Origin: Robinsoniella peoriensis
Lineage (GTDB): Bacteria > Bacillota > Clostridia > Lachnospirales > Lachnospiraceae
Length of the DNA stretch: 64,000 nucleotides
Reading direction: 5' to 3' (one strand)
NCBI RefSeq assembly: GCF_042680125.1
Contig: NZ_JBHTNY010000006.1
In this document: positions 15,366-23,185 of the stretch, in pieces
How the letters are laid out: each line of letters starts with the position of its first letter
How positions within the stretch are numbered: the stretch's first letter is position 1
Position numbers and translations under genes: made by a program
Notes under the pieces: generated by a model
Told to the model about the DNA's origin: nothing
Seen by the model: the letters and a program-made list of their open reading frames with translations, nothing else
Databases searched by the model: none

Positions 15366-15758
15366 ATGAGATACCCATTAGGACAACATGAAGCGGAGAG
15401 TATTACTTCAAAAACCGGAAAAAAGCTGTCAGATATTACTTTGGATCAAGTGAGAAAAGGGAATATCACAGCAGATGACATTAAAATTTCTAAGGAAATG
15501 TTAAAAAAGCAGGGACAGGTTTCCAAGGAAGCCGGCAATGACCCTATGGCGTTAAATTTTGAACGTGCTGCAGAACTGGTTGATGTTCCGGATGAAGTAA
15601 TTTTGGAAATGTATAATAAATTACGCCCGAACCGTTCCACGAAGCGGGAACTGGTAGAGATGGCGAAGGAACTATTGGAGAAATATGGAGCGGTACACTG
15701 TGCAAAACTGGTTATGGAAGCTGCAGAGGTGTACGAGAAACGAGGGATTCTTCTGTGA
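15366..15758 (+). CDS. pduE: Propanediol dehydratase small subunit
   Basis: This 130-residue small (gamma) subunit completes the alpha2-beta2-gamma2 dehydratase. Recognisable parts are YPLGQHEAE...TSKTGKKL near the start, FERAAELVDVPDEVILEMYN and LRPNRSTKRELVEMA. ATG 15366 was chosen over an upstream ATG at 15345 because it follows GGGAGGAAGC and starts one base after the pduD stop. Its end overlaps pduG by 4 bases. Confidence 0.94.
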   Translation: MRYPLGQHEAESITSKTGKKLSDITLDQVRKGNITADDIKISKEMLKKQGQVSKEAGNDPMALNFERAAELVDVPDEVILEMYNKLRPNRSTKRELVEMAKELLEKYGAVHCAKLVMEAAEVYEKRGILL

Positions 15759-17572
15759 AAATAGTTGCAGGTGTTGATATTGGCAATTCCACAACTGAAG
15801 TATGTATCGGCTCTTTTTCGGAAGAGGGCAAACTGCGCTTTTTATCCAGTGCTTCCCGCATGACTACGGGAACCAAAGGCACCGTGGCAAATGTTCACGG
15901 GATAAAAGCAGCTCTTTTAGAGGCAATGGGCCGTATTGACCGGAAGGTAAATGAGATAGAACTGATCCGGATCAATGAGGCTGCACCTGTCATCGGGGAT
16001 ACGGCGATGGAAACCATAACGGAAACCATTATAACAGAATCCTCTATGATCGGGCACAATCCATCCACACCTGCCGGAGCGGGGCAGGCAGTCGGATATT
16101 TACTGCCTCTGGAACAGATTGCATCGGCAAAAAGCAATGTCTCATATATACTGACAGCATCAAGCCGTTTCGGCTATGATGAAGTTGCAGGAATTATTAA
16201 TAAATACAGCGGGCGCATTGGAATCAAAGGGTTGATACTCCAGGCGGACGAGGCGGTTCTTGTTGAAAACAGAATTTCTATTGAAATTCCTATTATTGAT
16301 GAAGTGCGTCAGATAGAGCGTGTACCGGAAGGAAAGCTTGCGGCGATAGAAGTTGCGCTGCCCGGTCAGGGAATCAGTATGCTGTCTAATCCCTATGGAA
16401 TAGCAACACTGCTGGAACTTGGACCCGAAGAAACCAGAATGGTGACGCCCATTGCAAAAAGCCTGATTGGAAAGCGGAGTGCCGTAGTGATCAAAACACC
16501 TCACGGCAACGTAAAAGAAAATATTCTGCCTGCAGGTGATATTTATATAGAAGGAACAAATTCTCTAACTGTAAATATTGATGCGGGTGCAGATGCAATT
16601 ATGGATACCCTTTCAGGAGCCGGAGAAATCCGTGATATCAGCGGACAACAGGAAACTAATGTGGGAAATATGCTTTCCGGCATTAAAAAAGGCATGGAAA
16701 AAGTGACAGATGAGACCGGTCAGGATATTCGCATCACAGATATACTTGCTGTTGACACCCTGGCTCCAGTACAGATTTCCGGCTCTCTCGCAGGAGAGAT
16801 GTGCATGGAAAAAGCAGTGGGAATTGCGGCTATGGTTAAAACAAGGCAGCTGCCCATGGAAAAGATTGCAGATGAGTTAAAAAAGGAACTGGGGATTTAT
16901 ACAAAGGTGGCGGGAGTGGAGGCTGTGATGGCTACGCTTGGTGCCTGTACTACCCCGGGAACACAGCTCCCTCTGGCAATTCTCGATCTTGGCGGCGGTT
17001 CTACAGATGCAGCTATGATAGATGAAAAGGGGATGGTCAGAACGACCCATCAGGCTGGAGCGGGAGAACTGGTATCTATGCTGATTCAGACCGAGCTTGG
17101 ACTGTCCGCAAGAACAACAGCTGAACAGATTAAAAGATATCCTCTTGCAAGAGTGGAAAGTCTGTTTCATATGAGGCTGGAAAATGGTGCAATGCAGTTT
17201 TTTGATGAATCCATTGATCCGAGGTATTTTGGAAATGTGGTACTGCTCCATCCGGAAGAGCTCATAAAGATAGAGGAAGATATACCAATGGAAAAAATTG
17301 CGTCTGTAAGGCGGGAGGCCAAAAAAAAGGTTTTTGTCCGCAATGCAGTCAGAGCGCTGACCCAGGTGGCACCTGATCATAATCTTAGAAATATTCCAAA
17401 TGTGGTATTGGTAGGCGGATCTGCAGAAGACTTTGAGATTCCCCAGATGCTTATGGAGGAACTTTCCAATTATAAGATTGTCTGCGGACGGGGAAATATC
17501 AGACGTTGTGAGGGACCCAGAAATGCGGTTGCAACAGGGCTGGTGCTTTCCTATCTTGGAGGAAGCAAATGA
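15755..17572 (+). CDS. pduG: Diol dehydratase reactivase large subunit
   Basis: The 605-residue protein is the actin/Hsp70-like ATPase subunit that releases damaged cobalamin from inactivated diol dehydratase. VAGVDIGNSTTEVCIG at the N-terminus is the phosphate-1 motif, and LAILDLGGGSTDAAMID near residue 410 is the second nucleotide loop. HNPSTPAGAGQAVGYLLPL is family-typical. It starts with GTG 15755 overlapping pduE and overlaps pduH at the other end, so translation of the reactivase is coupled. Confidence 0.95.
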   Translation: MKIVAGVDIGNSTTEVCIGSFSEEGKLRFLSSASRMTTGTKGTVANVHGIKAALLEAMGRIDRKVNEIELIRINEAAPVIGDTAMETITETIITESSMIGHNPSTPAGAGQAVGYLLPLEQIASAKSNVSYILTASSRFGYDEVAGIINKYSGRIGIKGLILQADEAVLVENRISIEIPIIDEVRQIERVPEGKLAAIEVALPGQGISMLSNPYGIATLLELGPEETRMVTPIAKSLIGKRSAVVIKTPHGNVKENILPAGDIYIEGTNSLTVNIDAGADAIMDTLSGAGEIRDISGQQETNVGNMLSGIKKGMEKVTDETGQDIRITDILAVDTLAPVQISGSLAGEMCMEKAVGIAAMVKTRQLPMEKIADELKKELGIYTKVAGVEAVMATLGACTTPGTQLPLAILDLGGGSTDAAMIDEKGMVRTTHQAGAGELVSMLIQTELGLSARTTAEQIKRYPLARVESLFHMRLENGAMQFFDESIDPRYFGNVVLLHPEELIKIEEDIPMEKIASVRREAKKKVFVRNAVRALTQVAPDHNLRNIPNVVLVGGSAEDFEIPQMLMEELSNYKIVCGRGNIRRCEGPRNAVATGLVLSYLGGSK

Positions 17573-17913
17573 TTGCAAAAAAGCCTTCCATTCTAATTTG
17601 TGGAAATCAGCCGGACAGAGATCTGCTTCGGGAAATCTGTGCAGGTATTGAAGAAGAAGGCGTTTTATACGAAGTATTGGAACTGGAATCTGCGGATTTG
17701 GATGAACTGGCATACGAAGCGGCATCAGAGTCTATTTTAGGAGCAGGTATCGGGATCATCGGTTCACGTGCAGCCATGCAGATGCGGGGTCTGCATAAAG
17801 GGCAGAACGTATTTGAAGTCAACCGCCCGAGCTTTGCCCAGTGCAGGTCGCTGGGAGCAAATAGCGCCAGAGCAATTAAAAGAGTAGCTTTTAAAAAGGT
17901 ATATGATGTATAA
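17569..17913 (+). CDS. pduH: Diol dehydratase reactivase small subunit
   Basis: This 114-residue protein has the fold of the dehydratase medium subunit, as shown by LGAGIGIIGSRAAMQMRGL, which mirrors the GSGIGIGLQSKGTAV segment of PduD. The small subunit swaps with the PduD subunit during reactivation. It starts within the pduG stop (ATGA). Confidence 0.93.
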   Translation: MIAKKPSILICGNQPDRDLLREICAGIEEEGVLYEVLELESADLDELAYEAASESILGAGIGIIGSRAAMQMRGLHKGQNVFEVNRPSFAQCRSLGANSARAIKRVAFKKVYDV

Positions 17914-17973
17914 TAAGACTGCAGCTTTAAAATCAGCTTGAAAATTTGATTGAAATATCTGGAGGGATCACGT

Positions 17974-18741
17974 ATGCTGGCAATTGAGAGAAAGAATGAG
18001 ATATTATCAATTTTACAAAAAGAACAAAGAGTATTAGTGGCGGAACTCAGTCAAAAATACAATGTTACAGAAGAAACAATCAGAAGAGATCTGGAAAAAT
18101 TAGAAAAAGAAGGATTTGTGAAGAAAACATATGGCGGAGCTGTGCTTAATAAGCATATCACTATGGACATGCCCCTGAAAATAAGGGAAAAGACCAACCG
18201 CAAAGAAAAGCAGGTTATTGCGAAAAAAGTAGCCGGGCTTATTGAAGAAGGGGACTGTATCATGCTGGACAGCTCTTCCACCTCCCTGATGATAGCACAG
18301 GAGCTTAAACGGATGAAAAAGCTCACGGTTATCACCAACTCTGTGGAAGTGCTCATTGAATTGTCCGGAAATGACGGAATCCAGGTAATATCCACCGGTG
18401 GAAATCTTAGAGACTCATCCCTTTCCCTGGTTGGTAAGGCAACGCAGGAGGTATTGTCCCATTATTATGTGGATAAAGCCGTTATTTCCTGTAAAGGTGT
18501 GGATATTGAAAAAGGAGTCACAGACTCTCATGAAATGGAAGCAGAAGTAAAAATCGCCATGCGCAAAAGTGCAAAGTCAACGATTTTGGCGGCTGACAGC
18601 AGTAAGATGGGGGAAGTCTTCTTTGTAAAAGTATTAAATCTGGAAAGCGGAGATATACTTGTTACTGACAAAATTCCGGAAGAATGGCGCAAGCCTCTGG
18701 CAGAGCGCGGTGTAAAAGTTTTATCAAATGAGGATGAATAA
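17974..18741 (+). CDS. DeoR family transcriptional regulator
   Basis: The 255-residue protein begins with a DeoR HTH (MLAIERKNEILSILQKEQ, then TEETIRRDLEKLEKEGFVKK), followed by a sugar-phosphate-sensing DeoRC domain (TVITNSVEVL, ISTGGNLR, ILAADSSKMG). ATG 17974 follows GGAGGGATC; the frame also has a TTG 24 bases earlier, upstream of that site. Placed between pduH and rhamnulokinase, it probably controls the pdu and rhamnose genes in response to a phosphorylated deoxy sugar such as rhamnulose-1-phosphate. That effector is inferred. Confidence 0.92.
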   Translation: MLAIERKNEILSILQKEQRVLVAELSQKYNVTEETIRRDLEKLEKEGFVKKTYGGAVLNKHITMDMPLKIREKTNRKEKQVIAKKVAGLIEEGDCIMLDSSSTSLMIAQELKRMKKLTVITNSVEVLIELSGNDGIQVISTGGNLRDSSLSLVGKATQEVLSHYYVDKAVISCKGVDIEKGVTDSHEMEAEVKIAMRKSAKSTILAADSSKMGEVFFVKVLNLESGDILVTDKIPEEWRKPLAERGVKVLSNEDE

Positions 18742-18814
18742 ACTAGAAATTATATAATATGGTTTCTATGATTATAAAAAACAAATTCTAAAATTTAAAT
18801 GAGAGGTGCTAGAC

Positions 18815-20239
18815 ATGGGAGAAGTAATTTATAATCTGGCGTTTGACTTTGGAGCGTCCAGCGGAAGAATGATTTTAAGCAAATATCAGGATGGGAAAAT
18901 AGAATTAGAGGAATTACACCGTTTCGCTAATGATCCGGTTCGTGTAGGAAAGAATTTTTATTGGGATACCTTCCGTTTATATCATGAATTGAAAACAGGA
19001 TTGAAGAAAGCAGCAGCTAAGAAAATTCCGATCCAGAGCCTTGCAATTGATACTTGGGGTGTTGATTACGGTTTAATCGATAAAGATGGAAATCTCATCG
19101 GCAATCCAGTAAACTACCGTGATGACAGAACGATTGGTGTGATCGAAGAAGTAGGCAAAATTGTTCCATTAAAGGATATTTATGCCACAACCGGAATCCA
19201 GTTCATGAATTTTAATACGCTGTTCCAGATCTATGCAGATAAACAAATGCGCCCGGACATTTATGATAAAGCAGTTCGCCTCTTATTTATGCCGGAACTT
19301 TTTGGATATTTCCTCACAGGCAAAATGTACAATGAGTATACAATGGCAAGTACCGGACAGCTTCTGGATGCCAAAACCAGAGACTGGGATTATGAGTTGA
19401 TTGAAAAAGTGGGTCTTAAAAAAGAGCTGTTTGGAGAATTGACAAAACCGGGAACAGTTATCGGAGATTTATGTCCGGAAGTAATCGAAGAGACAGGTCT
19501 ATCAGGGGTAAAAGTAATTGCAGTTGGAAGTCATGATACGGCATCTGCAGTAGCAGGAACTCCATTTGAAGAGAAAAATGCGGCATTCTTAAGCTGCGGA
19601 ACATGGTCACTCTTTGGCATGGAAATTGATGAACCTATTTTAACGGAAGAATCTTTTGAATATAATTATACAAATGAAGGCGGCGTTGAAGGCAAAATCC
19701 GTTACCTGAAGAACATCAACGGTTTATGGATTATGCAGAATCTGCGTAAAAACTGGTGTGAATTCGAGGGAGACGTTTCTTTCCCGGATATCATCAAAGC
19801 TTCCAGAGAAGCTAAGAGACAGGATTTCATGATTGATCCTAATGACCCAAGATTTACGGCTCCATATAACATGATGAAAGAAGTTATCGCATATTGTAAA
19901 GAACACGGACAGGGAACACCGGAAGGGCTCGGAGAAATTGCTATGGCAATTTACAATGGACTTACTAATGAATATGGTGCAACGATCAGAGGACTGGAAG
20001 TATTGACAGGAGAGACGATTCCATGTATTAATATGGTAGGCGGCGGTATCCAGGATCAGCTTTTATGTGAACTGACAGCGAAAGCAACCGGTAAGAAAGT
20101 AGTGGCAGGTCCGATCGAAGGTTCCGTTCTCGGAAATGTGGTAATGCAGCTGAAAGCTATGGGAGCTATTGATTCCTTAGAAGAAGGACGTAAGATTGTG
20201 AAGGCATCCTTTGCACAGCAGGTACATATTCCGGCATAA
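18815..20239 (+). CDS. rhaB: Rhamnulokinase (FGGY kinase)
   Basis: This 474-residue FGGY carbohydrate kinase opens with LAFDFGASSGRMIL, the phosphate-1 loop with the Ser-Ser-Gly typical of rhamnulokinases, and has AIDTWGVDYGLID, GSHDTASAVAGTP, SCGTWSLFG and MVGGGIQDQLLCE. It would phosphorylate L-rhamnulose to rhamnulose-1-phosphate, whose aldolase product lactaldehyde is reduced to 1,2-propanediol. ATG 18815 follows GAGAGG; GTG 18806 would overlap that site. No rhamnose isomerase or aldolase lies in the window. L-fuculose as an alternative substrate is possible. Confidence 0.88.
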   Translation: MGEVIYNLAFDFGASSGRMILSKYQDGKIELEELHRFANDPVRVGKNFYWDTFRLYHELKTGLKKAAAKKIPIQSLAIDTWGVDYGLIDKDGNLIGNPVNYRDDRTIGVIEEVGKIVPLKDIYATTGIQFMNFNTLFQIYADKQMRPDIYDKAVRLLFMPELFGYFLTGKMYNEYTMASTGQLLDAKTRDWDYELIEKVGLKKELFGELTKPGTVIGDLCPEVIEETGLSGVKVIAVGSHDTASAVAGTPFEEKNAAFLSCGTWSLFGMEIDEPILTEESFEYNYTNEGGVEGKIRYLKNINGLWIMQNLRKNWCEFEGDVSFPDIIKASREAKRQDFMIDPNDPRFTAPYNMMKEVIAYCKEHGQGTPEGLGEIAMAIYNGLTNEYGATIRGLEVLTGETIPCINMVGGGIQDQLLCELTAKATGKKVVAGPIEGSVLGNVVMQLKAMGAIDSLEEGRKIVKASFAQQVHIPA

Positions 20240-20260
20240 GATAACAGTTAAGCTTACTGA

Positions 20261-20311
20261 TCCGGTGGTTGATAAAGTCTGATTCCTTTTCAGGTGTTAA
20301 GGACTGCCGGA
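20261..20311 (+). other. Stem-loop in the leader before pduO
   Basis: TCCGGTGGT (20261-20269) can pair with ACTGCCGGA (20303-20311), with a possible inner CCTT/AAGG stem. There is no T run, so it is not a terminator. The ACTGCCGGAGACATG segment weakly recalls a B12 box, but the rest of a cobalamin riboswitch is not recognisable. Confidence 0.35.
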
Positions 20312-20381
20312 GACATGTTGATATAACTTTAAATTGCCAGATTCATAAGAATCGGGCATAATAGATGCGAGGTTTGAAAGT

Positions 20382-21521
20382 ATGGGCATTTCGACAAAAA
20401 ATGGCGATGGTGGTATGACCAACCTGATAAAAACAAAAAATGTGCCAAAATCAGATGAGCGTGTTCACTTGTTAGGAAGCATAGATGAGCTTACTAGCCA
20501 TTTGGGACTGGTAAAGGCGAAAGTATGCATGTCTCAGGTGAAAGAAATGCTTGCGTCTGTTCAGGATACGCTTATTACCGTAATGGCAGGTATCGCAGAC
20601 CCGCACAATATGAAATACAAACTAAAAGAAGCTGAAGTCACAAGACTGGAAACAGAGATGGCACGCATGGAAAGTGAGTTCACCATGCCTCAGGGCTGGG
20701 TGCTGCCTGGCGGGAATGCCGTGTCTGCGGAGGTGGACATAGCAAGAACGGTAACCAGGAGATGCGAACGCTATCTGTCCGGTGTTACCATTAAATACGG
20801 CTCGGACAAAGTAGCAAAACAATACCTGAACCGTTTGTCAGACTACTTGTTTATATTAGCCCGTTATACAGATGCGGTCATGACAGAGCCTGTCAGTCCG
20901 CAGATACAACTTATGGCTCCTTCTATAGCCGCTCAGGAACAGCCTGTGAGGTCTGCTCCAGCGGATGCAGGTGTAAAATCCATAAAAATGGAAGAACCAA
21001 AAGCTGATCCGGTTATGGAAAATACAGTTATGGTTAATAAGGAAAAACTGATGGATATGACGAGTGAAGCAATTATACAGGAAGTATTAAAAAGAATGAA
21101 CAAGCCGGAGAAAATATCTCTGGATGCAGCAAAAAAGCTGATTGAGAAAGTAGAAGAGTACTCCAAATCCCAGGGAATGCAGGCTGTAATAGCAGTCTGC
21201 GGTCCGGATGGCAATCCCATTGCGGTACATGTAATGGATGGAGCTTTCCTGGTAAGCTTTGATGTGGCTATTAAAAAAGCCTATACGGCTGCAGCAGTTA
21301 AGATGTCCACATTGGAACTGGGGGAATTAATCAAGCCAGGAGCGACGTTCCAGGGTCTGGATCATATCGAAGGAGACAAAATGGTATTCTTCGGCGGAGG
21401 TGTTCCGCTAAAATCAGGTGGACGCATGATAGGTGCTCTTGGAGTAAGCGGCGGTACCGGAGATGAAGATGACAGGCTTGCCCAGTATGGACTGGGTGTT
21501 TTAGAGGAAGTACTTTCTTAG
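20382..21521 (+). CDS. pduO: PduO-type cob(I)alamin adenosyltransferase fused to a GlcG/HbpS-like domain
   Basis: The 379-residue protein has two domains. Residues 1-170 are a PduO-type ATP:cob(I)alamin adenosyltransferase (TKNGDGGMTNL nucleotide loop; TVTRRCERYL and YLNRLSDYLFILAR helices). Residues 245-379 are a GlcG/HbpS (DUF336) domain, which in Salmonella PduO binds heme or cobalamin. The 70-residue linker contains an amphipathic segment, MTSEAIIQEVLKRMN, reminiscent of encapsulation peptides. The protein supplies adenosylcobalamin to the dehydratase. It is longer than Salmonella PduO (about 336), mainly through this linker. It lies 142 bp after rhaB. Confidence 0.9.
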   Translation: MGISTKNGDGGMTNLIKTKNVPKSDERVHLLGSIDELTSHLGLVKAKVCMSQVKEMLASVQDTLITVMAGIADPHNMKYKLKEAEVTRLETEMARMESEFTMPQGWVLPGGNAVSAEVDIARTVTRRCERYLSGVTIKYGSDKVAKQYLNRLSDYLFILARYTDAVMTEPVSPQIQLMAPSIAAQEQPVRSAPADAGVKSIKMEEPKADPVMENTVMVNKEKLMDMTSEAIIQEVLKRMNKPEKISLDAAKKLIEKVEEYSKSQGMQAVIAVCGPDGNPIAVHVMDGAFLVSFDVAIKKAYTAAAVKMSTLELGELIKPGATFQGLDHIEGDKMVFFGGGVPLKSGGRMIGALGVSGGTGDEDDRLAQYGLGVLEEVLS

Positions 21522-21574
21522 AGCGTGCATCTGATTTAATGAATTTTACACACGTTTTAGATGAAAATATTATG

Positions 21575-21622
21575 AAAAGGCAGCTATGGCATAGCGGGGA
21601 ATCGCTTGTTGTAGCTGCTTTT
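21575..21622 (+). terminator. Terminator-like hairpin after pduO
   Basis: AAAAGGCAGCTA pairs with TAGCTGCTTTT around an inner AGCG-GGGAAT-CGCT hairpin. The T tail is only four long. It could instead be part of the insertion element's left end. Confidence 0.5.
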
Positions 21623-21691
21623 AAAGTAATTTAGCAGAAATCCGGTTAGCTTTAGCTGAGTAGATGAATGCGCGATCACTAGTACCACCAC

Positions 21692-21787
21692 ATGGGCGAA
21701 TGGAAGTCAAGGAAACATATTTTCATCTGTTATGTTGGCAATATTAGCGAAAAAATCCGAAAAGAATATATTGAAAATCAAGGATAA
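21692..21787 (+). pseudogene. tnpA: tnpA (Y1 transposase) C-terminal remnant
   Basis: A 31-codon frame ends with VGNISEKIRKEYIENQG before a TAA stop. IS200/IS605 TnpA proteins (about 130-150 residues) typically end in a VGxxSEE.IRKYIENQ pattern. The catalytic HUH motif and Tyr-bearing helix region upstream are gone: an in-frame TAG precedes the segment and no further homology is visible. It lies about 100 bp before tnpB, the normal gene order. Confidence 0.65.
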
Positions 21788-21889
21788 TAGTAAAGTTGTA
21801 GTTGATTATTGTTCCACCAGAATATATACTTAAAATGATGAAACGTATATTAGAATTGGAAAAAGCACTTTCAGAGAAAGGATCGGCAT

Positions 21890-22978
21890 ATGATACAGAA
21901 AGCATACAAATTTAGATTATATCCGAATAAAGAACAAAAAGAATATTTTGCCAGAACTTTTGGCTGTGTGCGTTTCGTATACAATCGTATGCTTGCTGAA
22001 AAAATTTCCGATTATGAAGAAACGGGTAAATCACGATCCAATACTCCTGCGAAGTATAAGGCAGAATTCCCCTGGCTAAAAGAAGTGGATTCCCTTGCAC
22101 TTGCTAATGCACAAATGAATTTGCAGAGTGCATACAGAAACTTTTTTCGGGATAAATCGGTGGGATTTCCAAAGTATAAAAGGAAAAAGAACAATCACAT
22201 GTCATATACAACCAATAATCAGAAAGGTTCTGTTGCGATTGTTGGTAAATATATAAAACTTCCTAAAATCGGATATGTGCGTGTGAAACAGCACAGAGAC
22301 TTTGTTGGTACTATTAAAAGTGCAACGATATCACAAGTTCCCAGTGAAAAATACTACGTATCGCTTCTGGTGGAGACAGAACATATAGAACTGCCACATA
22401 CAGACAAAAACGTGGGCTTGGACTTAGGAATAAAAGATTTGTGCATTACATCAGATGGTAACAAGTATGAAAACCCCAAGACTTTGAGAAAGTACGAAAA
22501 ACAACTAACCAAGCTACAACGTCAGCTGGCTCATAAAGAAAAAAGCAGTACAAATTTTTATAAAATCAAACTTAGGATTGCAAGATGTCATGAAAAGATA
22601 ACAAATATAAGAAAAGATAACCTGCATAAAATATCTCATCAGCTTATCAACGACAACCAAGTGATAGTCAGTGAAGATTTAGCAGTATCGAATATGATAA
22701 AGAATCATTATCTTGCAAAATCCATAGCCGACTGCTCCTGGTCAGAACTCACAAGACAGTTAGCGTATAAGGCGGAATGGAACAAACGTGAGTATGTAAA
22801 GATTGATACGTTCTTTGCAAGTAGCCAGATGTGTAGTATGTGTGGATATAAAAATACAGATGTAAAAAATCTTGCAGTAAGAAAATGGTCATGCCCCGTA
22901 TGTGGTACAGAACATGACAGAGATATCAATGCAAGCCAGAATGTATTAGTAGAGGGATTGAGATTACGCTCTGCATAG
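21890..22978 (+). CDS. tnpB: IS605-family TnpB RNA-guided nuclease
   Basis: The 362-residue protein is a full-length OrfB/TnpB. It has the N-terminal YKFRLYPNKEQ helix-turn-helix segment, a RuvC nuclease with all three acidic residues (Asp178 in GLDLGIKD, Glu262 in VIVSEDLAV, Asp345 in DRDINASQN) and the four-Cys zinc knuckle (CSMC near 315-318, CPVC near 335-338). TnpB uses an RNA from its own 3' end to cut DNA next to a short target motif. With intact catalytic residues but only a tnpA remnant, this copy is not mobile by itself but could still be an active nuclease. Confidence 0.93.
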   Translation: MIQKAYKFRLYPNKEQKEYFARTFGCVRFVYNRMLAEKISDYEETGKSRSNTPAKYKAEFPWLKEVDSLALANAQMNLQSAYRNFFRDKSVGFPKYKRKKNNHMSYTTNNQKGSVAIVGKYIKLPKIGYVRVKQHRDFVGTIKSATISQVPSEKYYVSLLVETEHIELPHTDKNVGLDLGIKDLCITSDGNKYENPKTLRKYEKQLTKLQRQLAHKEKSSTNFYKIKLRIARCHEKITNIRKDNLHKISHQLINDNQVIVSEDLAVSNMIKNHYLAKSIADCSWSELTRQLAYKAEWNKREYVKIDTFFASSQMCSMCGYKNTDVKNLAVRKWSCPVCGTEHDRDINASQNVLVEGLRLRSA

Positions 22979-23095
22979 AAGAATAATAAACTAGGGTAGG
23001 GACTACCCAAAGTCACGCTTGTGGAGATAGTAGGTTACGAGGTCTATGAAGCAAGAAGCAGGTAAGTTTAAGCTTAGCTGTAGTTCACTTTAGTA
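22979..23095 (+). ncRNA. Predicted omega-RNA scaffold and right end of the IS605-type element
   Basis: After the tnpB stop the sequence carries GGGTA-GGGAC-TACCC (a 5-bp hairpin), then GGTCTATGAAGCAAGAAGC and GTAGTTCAC, phrases often found at the right end of clostridial IS605 elements where the omega-RNA scaffold is encoded. The guide would start at the element end, at or near 23090. The exact end and the RNA's 5' end, which probably lies inside tnpB, cannot be fixed by eye. Confidence 0.45.
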
Positions 23096-23096
23096 C

Positions 23097-23125
23097 TTCC
23101 CACCCCCCTGAATAAATGTTATAAT
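23097..23125 (+). promoter_or_regulatory. Possible promoter of the M16C protease gene
   Basis: TATAAT (23120-23125) is preceded at 17 bp by a weak -35, TTCCCA (23097-23102), which sits at the presumed edge of the insertion element. Confidence 0.35.
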
Positions 23126-23185
23126 TATCGCAATAATATTCACATAAGCATATTTTATGCGAGAAATGGAAATGGAGGAAATTTT

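Larger units (their letters stand above)
21522..21889. other. Intergenic region holding a terminator and the left part of an IS200/IS605-type element
   Basis: A half copy of the dispersed AGAGCGTG repeat lies at the pduO stop (21520-21534), followed by a terminator-like hairpin (21575-21622), a short TTAGCT/AGCTGA dyad near 21644 and the tnpA remnant (21692-21787). About 100 bp of AT-rich sequence leads to tnpB. The left border of the element is not defined. Confidence 0.6.

Noticed and set aside
16877..17725. 282-residue frame on the minus strand
   Set aside because: It is antisense to pduG/pduH and rich in His, Cys and Ser without any domain.
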